Shown here: piece after piece, positions 25,574 to 34,777 of the stretch
Numbering within the stretch: position 1 is the stretch's first letter
Layout of the letters: each line of letters starts with the position of its first letter
Assembly (NCBI RefSeq): GCF_001425865.1
Contig: NZ_LMDS01000005.1
Location: 1,346,435 to 1,410,434 of the forward strand
Length of the DNA: 64,000 bases
DNA from: Rhizobacter sp. Root404
GTDB lineage: Bacteria > Pseudomonadota > Gammaproteobacteria > Burkholderiales > Burkholderiaceae_C
Direction: 5' to 3'
The notes under the pieces: generated by a model
What the model saw: only the letters and a program-made list of their open reading frames with translations
What the model was told of the DNA's origin: nothing
Databases searched by the model: none
Translations under genes and position numbers: made by a program

Positions 25574-27657
25574 GTTGGAACGGCGGGCGGCTCGGGCAGC
25601 AGCGCAAGCAGCGCCGCCTCGTCGATCACGGTGATGCCGAGCTCGGTCGCCTTGTCGAGCTTGCTGCCCGCCTCGGCACCGGCGACGACGACGCTCGTCT
25701 TCTTCGAGACCGAACCGCTGACCTTGCCGCCCGCCGCTTCGATGCGGTCCTTCGCCTCGTCGCGGCTCAGCGTCGGCAGCGTGCCGGTCAGCACGAAGGT
25801 CTGGCCAAGCAGCGGCTTGGGCGCGTTGTCGGCCGTGCCGTCGTCTTCCTTCCACGTGATGCCGCAGGCGCGCAGCTGTTCGACGATCTCGCGGTTGTGC
25901 GGCTGCGCGAAGAAGGTGTGGATGCTGTGGGCGACGATCGGGCCGACGTCGCTCACCTCCAGAAGCTGCGGCTCGCTGGCACCGAGCACGCGGTCGAGCT
26001 GGCCGAAATGCCTGGCCAGGTCCTTCGCGGTGGTCTCGCCGACATGGCGGATGCCCAGCGCATACAGGAAGCGGGCGAGCGTGGTCTGCTTGCTCTTCTC
26101 GAGCCCGTCGACCAGGTTCTGCGCGCTCTTGTCGGCCATGCGCTCCAGCGCGGCGAGGTTCGCGACGCCGAGCTTGTACAGCTCGGGCAGCGTGCGCACG
26201 ATGCCGGCATCGACGAGCTGATCGACCAGCTTGTCGCCCAGCCCCTCGACGTCCATCGCCCGCCGCCCGGCGAAATGCAGGATCGCCTGCTTGCGCTGCG
26301 CGGGGCAGAACAGGCCGCCCGAGCAGCGCCAGTCGACCTCGCCCTCCTCGCGCGTGATCTCGCTGCCGCAGACGGGGCACTTGCCGCCGAGCCGCTGGTA
26401 CAGGTCGAACGGCTGCGCGTCGGGCGGGCGCTTCTCGATGATCGAACCGACGACCTCCGGGATCACGTCGCCGGCACGTCGCACGATCACGGTGTCGCCG
26501 ATCCGCACGTCCTTGCGGTCGATCTCGTCCTGGTTGTGCAGCGTCGCGTTGCTGACGGTCGTGCCACCGACGAACACCGGCTGCAGCTTGGCGACCGGCG
26601 TCAGCTTGCCGGTGCGGCCGACCTGCACGTCGATGTCCACGAGCCGCGTCGTCTGCTCCTGCGCCGGGTACTTGTGCGCGACGGCCCAGCGCGGCTCGCG
26701 CGACTTGAAGCCGAGCTGCTCCTGCTGCGCGCGGTCGTCGAGCTTGTAGACGACGCCGTCGATGTCGAACGGCAGCGCGTCGCGCTTCGCGGCGATCTCC
26801 CGGTGGAACCGGATCAACCCCTCGGCGCCATGCTCGACGCGACTGTCGTCGTTGACCGGCAGGCCCATCCTGCGGAACGCGGCGGCGAGCGCGTGCTGGG
26901 TGCCCGGCACGTCCCAGCCGACGACCTCGCCGAGCGCGTAGGCGAAGAAGCTCAGCGGCCGCTTGGCCGCCTTGCCGGCATCGAGCTGGCGCACCACGCC
27001 GGCCGCGGCGTTGCGCGGGTTGACGAAGGTCTTCTCGCCCTTCGCGCCGCCTTCGATCAGTTTGCGCTGGCGCTCGTTCAGCGCTTCGAAATCGTCGCGC
27101 CGCATGAACACCTCGCCGCGCACGTCGATCACGGCGGCGGCCAGGGCCGCGGCGCCGCGCAGCCGCTTCGGCACGGTCGCGATCATGCGCACGGTGTGGG
27201 TCACGTCCTCGCCGGTCTCGCCATCGCCGCGGGTGGCGGCCTGCACCAGTTCGCCGCGCTCGTAACGCAGGTTGATCGCCAGCCCGTCGAACTTGAGCTC
27301 GGCGTGGTAGGCCAGCGGCGGCGCGTCGTCCGCCAGGGCGAGGGCCTTGCGCACCCGCGCGTCGAACTTCTCGGCACCGGCCGGCGTGGTGTCGGTCTCG
27401 GTGTGGATCGACAGCATCGGCACCGCGTGCCGCACCGGCGCCAGGCCCTCGAGCACGGCGCCGATCACGCGCTGGGTCGGCGAGTCGGGCGTCACCAGGT
27501 CGGGGTGCGCGGCCTCGATCGCCTGGAGTTCCTGGAACAGCTTGTCGTACTCGGCGTCCGGGATCTGCGGCGCGTCCAGCGTGTAGTAGAGGTGCGCGTG
27601 GTGCTGCAGTTCCTTGCGCAGCGCCACGGCGCGCTTGGCGGGGTCGTGATCGGGCAT
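25570..27657 (-). CDS. ligA: NAD-dependent DNA ligase
   Basis: This 695-residue ligase joins nicks in replication and repair. The adenylated lysine is K122 in ELKFDGLAINL. The four-cysteine zinc finger is at about 414-438 (CPVCG, then WRCSGGLFCPAQ). Helix-hairpin-helix repeats follow, and a C-terminal BRCT domain (about 605-690) begins at LLGQTFVLTGTLP. Domain order and length are those of LigA. It follows zipA by 41 bases and overlaps the NUDIX gene. Confidence 0.97.
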   Translation of the reverse strand: MPDHDPAKRAVALRKELQHHAHLYYTLDAPQIPDAEYDKLFQELQAIEAAHPDLVTPDSPTQRVIGAVLEGLAPVRHAVPMLSIHTETDTTPAGAEKFDARVRKALALADDAPPLAYHAELKFDGLAINLRYERGELVQAATRGDGETGEDVTHTVRMIATVPKRLRGAAALAAAVIDVRGEVFMRRDDFEALNERQRKLIEGGAKGEKTFVNPRNAAAGVVRQLDAGKAAKRPLSFFAYALGEVVGWDVPGTQHALAAAFRRMGLPVNDDSRVEHGAEGLIRFHREIAAKRDALPFDIDGVVYKLDDRAQQEQLGFKSREPRWAVAHKYPAQEQTTRLVDIDVQVGRTGKLTPVAKLQPVFVGGTTVSNATLHNQDEIDRKDVRIGDTVIVRRAGDVIPEVVGSIIEKRPPDAQPFDLYQRLGGKCPVCGSEITREEGEVDWRCSGGLFCPAQRKQAILHFAGRRAMDVEGLGDKLVDQLVDAGIVRTLPELYKLGVANLAALERMADKSAQNLVDGLEKSKQTTLARFLYALGIRHVGETTAKDLARHFGQLDRVLGASEPQLLEVSDVGPIVAHSIHTFFAQPHNREIVEQLRACGITWKEDDGTADNAPKPLLGQTFVLTGTLPTLSRDEAKDRIEAAGGKVSGSVSKKTSVVVAGAEAGSKLDKATELGITVIDEAALLALLPEPPAVPT

Positions 27658-27698
27658 GGCCCGAAGTTTAGTCAGGTCACGCGCGTTTGCTGGCCTGT

Positions 27699-28772
27699 TC
27701 AGCTGAACAGGCGCCGCGCGGCGGGCGAACCGGCCGCCAGGTCGCGCGCTTCGAGCGCGGCGTAGAGCTGGCCGAGCTCGCTGCCGATCGCGGCGAAGCT
27801 CTCGGTGCCGAGCTCGCGGCCGTGGTCGTCGACGATCACCGCGTCCATGCTCTGGGCCAGCGCCTGTGCGCTCGCCTGCCAGGCGTCGAAGGGCTGGGCC
27901 GACGGGTCGGTCTGCGGCACGTCGAAGCTCAGCGTGACCTCGCGCACCGCGGCGACGTTCGGGTCATCCGCCAACGCAGCCTGCGAATTGAAGGTCAACG
28001 TCAGCTTCGGCGGCGCGCCCTCTTCCGCACCGGGCATCACGAGTCGGCCCGGCACGACGCCGGGCACGAAGCCGTGGCGGCTGGCGTGCTGCTGGATGTA
28101 GCCGACGCTCCACGCCCCGGCGCGCGAGCGCAGCTGCACCGCGAGCTGCGCGTCGTGCGCGCTGGCGAAATGGTCGAGCTCGCGGGCGGCGGCGACGGCT
28201 TCGAGCATGTCGGGGAAGTCGGGCATCGCGCCGATCGCGTCGGCGAACGCCTGCACCTTCTGCACGAACTCGGAATACTCGATCTCGTTGAGCGCCCCGG
28301 TGCGGTTGGCCAGCTGCACGCCGGCCTGGAACTCGCCGTAGCGCTGGCTGCTGGCAGGGAATTCCCACTCGCCGGTCTCGCTGTTCAGGCCTTCGATGCC
28401 GAACGGCTTGCCGCCCGCGCGACGCGTGGGGGGTACGTGCGCGAGGGCCTGCGTTCCGGCGATCGGCGCTTCGACCGCGAGCGTCGCGATCGAATCGATC
28501 AGCGCGTCCAGCCGCGGGATCGTGCGCCGGTTGGCGCGGCGCTCGGCGTGCGCGGACAGATCGGCGATGGCGGCGGCGGCCGCGTCACCGGCGTCGGCGT
28601 CGGACGGCGGCTCCTCCACGCCCATCACCGGCTCGCGCGGCTCCACGCGCTCGGGCGCGCGCTCGGCGCGCTTCGGGTCGGCGCGCCGCGCCTGCCACGC
28701 ACCGTGCGCGATCACGCCGGCCAGCACCACGCCGCCGAGCGACGCCAGTGCGATCGTCAAGGTGTTGCTCAT
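27699..28772 (-). CDS. zipA: ZipA-like cell-division protein
   Basis: This 357-residue protein has a single N-terminal membrane anchor (about residues 5-25, LTIALASLGGVVLAGVIAHG). A charged Pro/Glu/Arg linker (about 28-75) and a C-terminal globular domain follow, with segments like ASRHGFVPGVVPGRLVMPG and LTLTFNSQAAL that match the ZipA FtsZ-binding domain. Sequence identity to E. coli ZipA is low, as usual in betaproteobacteria, so the name rests on topology and on the conserved smc-zipA-ligA order. It would tether FtsZ to the inner membrane. Confidence 0.8.
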   Translation of the reverse strand: MSNTLTIALASLGGVVLAGVIAHGAWQARRADPKRAERAPERVEPREPVMGVEEPPSDADAGDAAAAAIADLSAHAERRANRRTIPRLDALIDSIATLAVEAPIAGTQALAHVPPTRRAGGKPFGIEGLNSETGEWEFPASSQRYGEFQAGVQLANRTGALNEIEYSEFVQKVQAFADAIGAMPDFPDMLEAVAAARELDHFASAHDAQLAVQLRSRAGAWSVGYIQQHASRHGFVPGVVPGRLVMPGAEEGAPPKLTLTFNSQAALADDPNVAAVREVTLSFDVPQTDPSAQPFDAWQASAQALAQSMDAVIVDDHGRELGTESFAAIGSELGQLYAALEARDLAAGSPAARRLFS

Positions 28773-28812
28773 GTCAGCCCCTCGCCCGATGGATAGATCG
28801 GCCGGTCCCCAA

Positions 28813-28829
28813 AGGCCACGAAGTGGCCT
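28813..28829. terminator. Short GC hairpin between smc and zipA
   Basis: AGGCCAC (28813-28819) and GTGGCCT (28823-28829) form a perfect 7-bp stem with a 3-base loop. On the minus strand it is followed by TTTGGGG, a weak T-run, so it may reduce rather than stop read-through from smc into zipA. A third copy of the GTGGCC core lies at 28834-28839. Confidence 0.4.
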
Positions 28830-28878
28830 CTACGTGGCCCTCGGACGAGCCTTGCCTGGGGCGGCCCGGCGCGGCGGC

Positions 28879-31800
28879 TCATGCCGCCTCCGCGAGGCTC
28901 ACCGCCGCGTCCATGTCGACCGTCACGATGCGCGAGACGCCCTGCTCCTGCATCGTCACGCCGATCAGCTGCTCGGCCATCTCCATCGCGATCTTGTTGT
29001 GGCTGATGAACAGGAACTGCGTACCCTGCGCCATCTGCTTGACGAGCTTGGCGTAGCGCTCGGTGTTGGCGTCGTCGAGCGGCGCGTCGACCTCGTCGAG
29101 CAGGCAGAACGGCGCCGGGTTCAGCTGGAAGATCGCGAAGACGAGCGCGATCGCGGTCAGCGCCTTCTCTCCGCCCGACAGCAGGTGGATCGTGCTGTTC
29201 TTCTTGCCCGGCGGCTGCGCCATCACCTGCACGCCGGCGTCGAGGATCTCGTCGCCGGTCATCACGAGCTTCGCGTTGCCGCCGCCGAACAGCTCGGGGA
29301 ACATGCGGCCGAAGTGGGTGTTGACCTGGTCGAAGGTGCTCGCGAGCAGGTCGCGGGTCTCCAGGTCGATCTTGTGGATCGCGTCTTCCAGCGTCGTCAT
29401 CGCCTCGACCAGATCGGCGTTCTGCGCATCCAGGAAGGTCTTGCGCTCGCGCGATGCGGTCAGCTCATCGAGCGCGGCCAGGTTGACCGCGCCGAGTGCG
29501 TTGATCTCGCGGTTGATGCGGTCGATCTCGCCTTGCAGCCCGGTGAGCTTGACGCCGTCCGCCTCGATGCCGGCCGCGAGCGCCTCGAAGTCGACGTTGG
29601 CTGCCACGAGCTGGTCGAGGTACTGCGCGCCGCCGAGCTGCGCGGCCTGCTCTTCCAGCTGCAGCTTGGTGATGCGGTCACGCAGCGGCTGCAGGCTCTG
29701 CTCGTGCTGCAGGCGCTGTTCGTCGGCGCGGCGCAGGCGCATCGTCAGGTCGTCGTACTCGCTGCGCTTGGCGCCGAGCGCGGCCTCGCGCTCGAGCTTC
29801 AACGCGAGTGCTTCCTGCAGGCCGGCCTGGGCCGAGGCGTCGGTCAGCCGCGCCAGTTCTTCCTGCAGTGACGCGTGCGCCTGCTGGTTGCCGGCGAGTT
29901 GTTCGGCCGCGGTCTCGATGCCGCGCTGCAGCTCGCCGCGGCGCGCTGCCAGCGCCCGCGCCGCGAACTGCGCCTCCTGCGACTGGCGCTCCAGCGCGCG
30001 CAACTGCTCGCGCGCCTCGGCGAGCTTGCGCTCGGCGGCGATCACCGCGTCGTCGAGTTCGGCGTGGCGCTCCTGCGTGGTCGCGAGCTGCATGTCGAGC
30101 TCCTCGAAGCGGGCCTCGCCGGTCGCACCGCGCTCGGCCAGGTCCTCGAGCTGCGCGTCGATCTCGGCGAGTTCTTCGTCGAGCTGCGCGCGGCGGGTGC
30201 TGGTCTGTTCGGCCAGCTGCGACAGGCGCATCAGCTCGACCTGCAACTGGTGGGCGCGGGTCTGCGTCTCACCGGCTTCGCGGCGGGCGAGGACCAGGCG
30301 CTGCGAGGCGTCGGTGTAGCTGGCCTCGGCTCGCACGAGGCTGCTGCGGGCCTCCTCGGCGATCAGCACCTGGGCGCGCAGCTGGCGCTCCAGGTTCTCG
30401 ATCTCCTGCGCACGTGCCAGCATCCCGGCCTGCTCGGAATCGGGCGCGTAGAACGCGACGGCGAACTGGCTGACCGCATGGCCATCGCGGGTCATGATGA
30501 CCTCGCCGTGCGTGAGCTTCGCGCGCTCGGCCAGCGCCTCGTCGATGGTCGCGGCGGTGTAGACGCCTTCGAGCCAGTCGTTCAGCAGCGCCTTCAGGCC
30601 GGCGTCGCTCAGCCGCAGCAGGTCGCTGAGCTTGGACAGCGTCTGGTGCGTGTTCGAGATCGCGGCGTTCGGTGGTGTGTAGAACGCGAGCTTGGCGGGC
30701 GGCGCGTCGTTCGCGAACGCTCGGATCGTCTCCAGGCGGCCGACTTCGAGCGCGCCCATGCGCTCGCGCAGCGCGGCTTCGAGCGCCGTCTCCCAGCCCG
30801 ATTCGATGTGGATCTTCGTCCACAGGCCCTGCAGCGAATCGAGGCCGTGCTTGGCCAACCAGGGCTTGAGCTTGCCCTCGGTCTGCACCTTCTCCTGCAG
30901 CGCGCGCAGCGCGTCGAGCCGGGCGCTCAGGTCGGCCTGCTTGCCGCTCTCGGTGTTGACGCTGTCCTGCTTCGCGCGGCGCTCGTCGTCGAGGGCCGGC
31001 ACCTGGTCGTTCAGCTCGTGCAGCCGCGCGTCGGCGACGCCCGCCGTCTCGTCGGCGACCGCGTGCTGCTGCTTCAATTCCGCGAGGCGCTCGGCGTCGG
31101 GCGCCGCCAGCTGGTTGCGCTCGGCCGCGAGCTTGTCGCGCCGCGCGTTGAACTGGCGCTTCTGGTCGTCGAGGTTGCGGCTTTCGGCCGCCAGCACCTG
31201 GATCTGCTGCTGCACCGCGCCGACCTTGGTACGCTGCTCGTTGCTGGCGTTCTGCGCGGCGCGCACGGCGTCCTCGAACGTCGGCAGGTTGCCGGACTGC
31301 TCCTCGGCCTGCGCCGCGAGCACCTCGCCCTGCTCGTCGGCCGTGGCGATCTGCTCGGCTATTGCGGAGAGCTCGTCCTGCGCCTCGGTCCGGCGCAGCG
31401 CCCACTGCTCGTTCTGCGCCGTCAGCTCGACCAGGCGCTGCTCGACACGAGCCCGGCCCTCGACGACATAGCGGATGCGCTCCTCCAGCCGGCTCACCTC
31501 GAGTGCGGCTTCGGCCAGCGCGCCCTGGTGCGCGTGCAGTTCGTCGCTGGCGGCGTAGTGCGCCTGGCGGATCGTCTCGAGCTCGGCCTCGCCGTGACGC
31601 AGCTCGGCGGTGCGCGCCTCCAGCGCGTTGATCGCCTCGGCGACGTTCTTCTTGACCCGCGCCTCCTCGCTCGCCGCGTCGCGGTGCTTCAGGAACCACA
31701 ACTGGTGCAGCTTGGTCTCGCCGCTGGTCTGCAGCGCGCGGTACTGGCTCGCGACCTCGGCCTGCTTCTCGAGCTTCTCGAGGTTGCTGTTCAACTCGCG

Positions 31801-32394
31801 CAGGATGTCCTCGACACGGGTCAGGTTCTCGCGCGTGTCCTTCAGCCGGTTCTCGGTCTCGCGGCGGCGCTCCTTGTACTTGGAGACGCCCGCGGCTTCT
31901 TCGAGGAACAGGCGCAGCTCCTCGGGCTTGCTCTCGATGATGCGGCTGATCGTGCCCTGGCCGATGATCGCGTAGGCGCGCGGCCCGAGGCCGGTGCCGA
32001 GGAACACGTCCTGCACGTCGCGGCGGCGCACCGGCTGGTTGTTGATGAAGTAGCTGCTGGTGCCGTCGCGGGTCAGCACGCGCTTGACCGCGATCTCGGC
32101 GAAGCGGTTCCATTGGCCGCCGGCGCGCCCGTCCTCATTGCTGAAGACCAGCTCGACGCTGGAGCGCGACGCCGGCTTGCGGTTTCCCGAGCCGTTGAAG
32201 ATCACGTCCTGCATCGACTCGCCGCGCAGTTCGCTCGCCTTGCTCTCGCCCAGCACCCAGCGCACCGCGTCCATGATGTTGGACTTGCCGCAGCCGTTCG
32301 GCCCGACGACCCCGACCAGCTGGCCCGGGAGCTGGAAGTTGGTCGGCTCCGCGAACGACTTGAAACCGGAAAGCTTGATCGAGTTCAGGCGCAT
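28879..32394 (-). CDS. smc: Chromosome segregation protein SMC
   Basis: This 1171-residue SMC ATPase has Walker A GPNGCGKSN (residues 31-39). A long N-terminal coiled coil runs from about 165 to 500, the hinge is at about 510-650 (around WTKIHIESGWETALEAAL), and a second coiled coil extends to about 1000. The C-terminal head has signature LLSGGEKALTAIAL and Walker B FCLLDEVDAPLDD. It condenses and organises the chromosome with ScpA/ScpB, which are not in this window. It is the first gene of the smc-zipA-ligA-NUDIX operon and is divergent from queF. Confidence 0.97.
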   Translation of the reverse strand: MRLNSIKLSGFKSFAEPTNFQLPGQLVGVVGPNGCGKSNIMDAVRWVLGESKASELRGESMQDVIFNGSGNRKPASRSSVELVFSNEDGRAGGQWNRFAEIAVKRVLTRDGTSSYFINNQPVRRRDVQDVFLGTGLGPRAYAIIGQGTISRIIESKPEELRLFLEEAAGVSKYKERRRETENRLKDTRENLTRVEDILRELNSNLEKLEKQAEVASQYRALQTSGETKLHQLWFLKHRDAASEEARVKKNVAEAINALEARTAELRHGEAELETIRQAHYAASDELHAHQGALAEAALEVSRLEERIRYVVEGRARVEQRLVELTAQNEQWALRRTEAQDELSAIAEQIATADEQGEVLAAQAEEQSGNLPTFEDAVRAAQNASNEQRTKVGAVQQQIQVLAAESRNLDDQKRQFNARRDKLAAERNQLAAPDAERLAELKQQHAVADETAGVADARLHELNDQVPALDDERRAKQDSVNTESGKQADLSARLDALRALQEKVQTEGKLKPWLAKHGLDSLQGLWTKIHIESGWETALEAALRERMGALEVGRLETIRAFANDAPPAKLAFYTPPNAAISNTHQTLSKLSDLLRLSDAGLKALLNDWLEGVYTAATIDEALAERAKLTHGEVIMTRDGHAVSQFAVAFYAPDSEQAGMLARAQEIENLERQLRAQVLIAEEARSSLVRAEASYTDASQRLVLARREAGETQTRAHQLQVELMRLSQLAEQTSTRRAQLDEELAEIDAQLEDLAERGATGEARFEELDMQLATTQERHAELDDAVIAAERKLAEAREQLRALERQSQEAQFAARALAARRGELQRGIETAAEQLAGNQQAHASLQEELARLTDASAQAGLQEALALKLEREAALGAKRSEYDDLTMRLRRADEQRLQHEQSLQPLRDRITKLQLEEQAAQLGGAQYLDQLVAANVDFEALAAGIEADGVKLTGLQGEIDRINREINALGAVNLAALDELTASRERKTFLDAQNADLVEAMTTLEDAIHKIDLETRDLLASTFDQVNTHFGRMFPELFGGGNAKLVMTGDEILDAGVQVMAQPPGKKNSTIHLLSGGEKALTAIALVFAIFQLNPAPFCLLDEVDAPLDDANTERYAKLVKQMAQGTQFLFISHNKIAMEMAEQLIGVTMQEQGVSRIVTVDMDAAVSLAEAA

Positions 32395-32534
32395 CTTGGG
32401 ACCACGTGAAGCGGGCGGCGGGTTGGCGCCTAAGTGCTTGATTTATTTGAGAAAAGCCTGCAGGACGCAGGCTTCGGAGCAGCCCGGATGATAGCATTCG
32501 ACGCTTGTCTCAAAGCTCTCGAAAAGTCACCGCC

Positions 32535-33008
32535 ATGGCCAAGACCGCCACCCCGAAAACCGCGCCCTCGCAGCGCCAGAAGCCCGCGAATCCGCCCAGC
32601 GCGCCGAGCAAGGAGCTGCAGGTGTTTCCGAACCCGACGCCGCAGCGCGATTACGTGATCCAGTTCCAGATCCCCGAGTTCACCTGCCACTGCCCGCTGA
32701 CCGGCCAGCCGGACTTCGCGCACTTCACCATCGACATGGTCGCCGACCGGCTCTGCGTCGAGCTGAAGAGCCTGAAGATGTACATGTGGAGCTACCGCAA
32801 CGAAGGCGCGTTCCACGAGAAGGTCACCAACGACATCGTCGACGACATCGTCCGGGCCACCGACCCGCGCTTCATCCGCATCACCGCCAAGTGGTACGTG
32901 CGTGGCGGCATCTACACCAACGTGGTCGCCGAGCACCGCAAGAAGGGGTGGAAGCCCGAGCCCGTCGTGCAACTCCCTCGCCACGACGCGGCCACCGGGT
33001 TGCTGTAG
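32535..33008 (+). CDS. queF: NADPH-dependent 7-cyano-7-deazaguanine (preQ0) reductase
   Basis: This 157-residue type I QueF reduces preQ0 to preQ1 in queuosine synthesis. The covalent thiol is C53 in CHCPLTGQPDFA with catalytic D60, and the substrate-binding block is VELKSLKMYMWSYRNEG. ATG at 32535 is preferred; a TTG at 32505 in frame would add ten residues. A 6-bp hairpin (32456-32472) lies in the leader, but I do not see a preQ1 riboswitch consensus. The Anbu gene starts nine bases downstream. Confidence 0.95.
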   Translation: MAKTATPKTAPSQRQKPANPPSAPSKELQVFPNPTPQRDYVIQFQIPEFTCHCPLTGQPDFAHFTIDMVADRLCVELKSLKMYMWSYRNEGAFHEKVTNDIVDDIVRATDPRFIRITAKWYVRGGIYTNVVAEHRKKGWKPEPVVQLPRHDAATGLL

Positions 33009-33017
33009 CCTGAACGC

Positions 33018-33743
33018 ATGACTTATTGCGTTGGCGTCAAGCTCGAAAGCGGTCTCATCCTGGCGAGCGATTCGCGCACCCACGCGGGTGTCGACAACTA
33101 CGCCAAGTTCTGCAAGATGACGGTGTTCGAGCGCGCGGGCGACCGCGTGCTGGTGCTGCTCAGCTCGGGCGGGCTCGCCGCGACGCAGGCCGCGATCGGG
33201 CTGCTGCGCAAGCGTGCGGGGCCGGATGAAACCACCGGCCTCTGGGCGGCTTCGTCGATGTTCGACGTCGCCAATCTCGTGGCCGACGCGATGCGCGACA
33301 TCGAGCGGCGCGACGGCCCGCACATGGAAAGCAGCGGCCTCAAGTTCAACGCCTCGTTCATCCTCGGCGGGCAGATCCGCGGCGAGGCGCCGCGGCTGTT
33401 CCGCATCTACGCCGAAGGCAACTTCATCGAGGCCGGCGCCGAGACCTGCTTCCTGCAGACCGGCGAGGCCAAGTACGGCAAGCCGATCCTGGACCTGGCG
33501 ATCACGCCGACCGCGACGATGGACGACGCGACCAAGTGCGTGCTCGTGTCCTTCGATTCGACGATGCTGAGCAACCTGTCGGTCGGCATGCCCATCGATC
33601 TGCTGTGTTACGAGAACGACCGGTTGACCGTGACGATGAAGCGCCGCTTCGAGTACGGCGACGAGTACTTCGAGGTGCTGAAGAAGCAGTGGGTCAGCGG
33701 CACCCGCAAGGTCTTCCGCGAGCTGCCGCCGCTCGCCTGGTGA
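33018..33743 (+). CDS. Proteasome-type protease Anbu (ancestral beta subunit)
   Basis: This 241-residue Ntn-hydrolase-fold protein is related to proteasome beta and HslV. The Thr nucleophile is residue 2, exposed after Met removal (MTYCVGVKLESG), and the fold includes LILASDSRTHAGVDNYAKF and VLLSSGGLAATQ. Anbu forms ring or helical assemblies with unsettled substrates and is normally next to a transglutaminase-like, an ATP-grasp and an alpha-E gene. Here only the transglutaminase-like gene is adjacent, and it is on the other strand with stop codons back to back. Confidence 0.9.
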   Translation: MTYCVGVKLESGLILASDSRTHAGVDNYAKFCKMTVFERAGDRVLVLLSSGGLAATQAAIGLLRKRAGPDETTGLWAASSMFDVANLVADAMRDIERRDGPHMESSGLKFNASFILGGQIRGEAPRLFRIYAEGNFIEAGAETCFLQTGEAKYGKPILDLAITPTATMDDATKCVLVSFDSTMLSNLSVGMPIDLLCYENDRLTVTMKRRFEYGDEYFEVLKKQWVSGTRKVFRELPPLAW

Positions 33744-34577
33744 TTACACGGCGTTCCCGCAGCTGTCGACCTCGTACGTCGTCACGTCGAATCGCGTCAG
33801 CTGGTTCTGGCCGAACGCCATCGTGATCGGCACGTCGCCCGCATCGCGGCCGCGCGCCATCACGACCCGGCCGATGCGCGGTACGTTGTGGCGGGCATCG
33901 AAGGTGTGCCAGCGGTCGCCGAGGAAGACCTCGAACCAGGCGCTGAAGTCCATCGGGTAGCGCACCGGCGGAATGCCGATGTCGCCGAGGTAGCCGGTGC
34001 AGTAGCGCGCCGGGATGTTCATGCAGCGGCACAGCGTCACGGCCAGGTGCGTGTAGTCGCGGCACACGCCGACCTGCTCGCGGAAGCCCTCGACGGCCGT
34101 TCGGGTCGCGCGTGCCTGCTGGTAGTCGAAGCGGATGTGCCGGTGCACGAAATCGCAGATCGCCTGCACGCGTGGCCAGCCCTTGGCGGTGTGGCCGAAC
34201 TGGTTCCAGGCGAACTGCAGCAACTCGCTGTCGACCTCGCAATAGCGGCTGGGCAGCAGGAACTGCAGCGTCGCCGGCGGGAGGTCGGTCGGATCGTGCT
34301 GCCAGGCGTACCAGTCGGTCGGGTCGTGCAAACCGGAGTCCTGGATCACCGATTCGCTGCGGAACCTCACATGGTCCACGCCGTGCGGCGCGTTCACGCG
34401 GCCCACCTGGTTGCCGAATGCGTCGAGGTACTCCTCGACTTCGAGCGTGGGGCTGATCCCGACGATCTCGGGCGCCATCAGGTCGTCGCGCCGCGACGGG
34501 TGGACGTGCAACAGGTAAATGATCGCCATCGGCGAGGCGACCGACAGCTCGATGTCGAAGCCGATCTTGATGAACAT
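33744..34577 (-). CDS. Transglutaminase-fold protein (Anbu-associated type)
   Basis: This 277-residue protein has an N-terminal beta domain (about 1-110), then a transglutaminase/protease core with the thiol C172 in VGVCRDYTHLAV and the aspartate D227 in WHTFDARHN. At the usual catalytic-His position, where HAW is expected, the sequence is MDFSAWFEV, so the His is replaced by Ser212; H224 is nearby. It might use another His, or be a binding or inactive relative. It is convergent with the Anbu gene with zero spacing. A peptidase or amidase role with Anbu is inferred from known co-occurrence. Confidence 0.85.
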   Translation of the reverse strand: MFIKIGFDIELSVASPMAIIYLLHVHPSRRDDLMAPEIVGISPTLEVEEYLDAFGNQVGRVNAPHGVDHVRFRSESVIQDSGLHDPTDWYAWQHDPTDLPPATLQFLLPSRYCEVDSELLQFAWNQFGHTAKGWPRVQAICDFVHRHIRFDYQQARATRTAVEGFREQVGVCRDYTHLAVTLCRCMNIPARYCTGYLGDIGIPPVRYPMDFSAWFEVFLGDRWHTFDARHNVPRIGRVVMARGRDAGDVPITMAFGQNQLTRFDVTTYEVDSCGNAV

Positions 34578-34777
34578 GGGTCGATGATCCGGGGAAAGGG
34601 TATGGCCGAGCGGTCGCGTACGCGAACGATCGACAGAGGGTTGGACATACGGTAAGGCCGCCCGGTCTCACGCGTCAGCGGCGAACCGGCCGCTCGCGGG
34701 CGTGGAACAGCGCGCCCGGCCGTAGTCGGCTTCCTACGCACGAAACGAGCCAGCGGCACTCCATCGATAATCGCCCG

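Noticed and set aside
32395..32534. A preQ1 riboswitch before queF
   Set aside because: A 6-bp hairpin (32456-32472) is present, but I do not see the A-rich tail and loop pairing of the known preQ1 classes.
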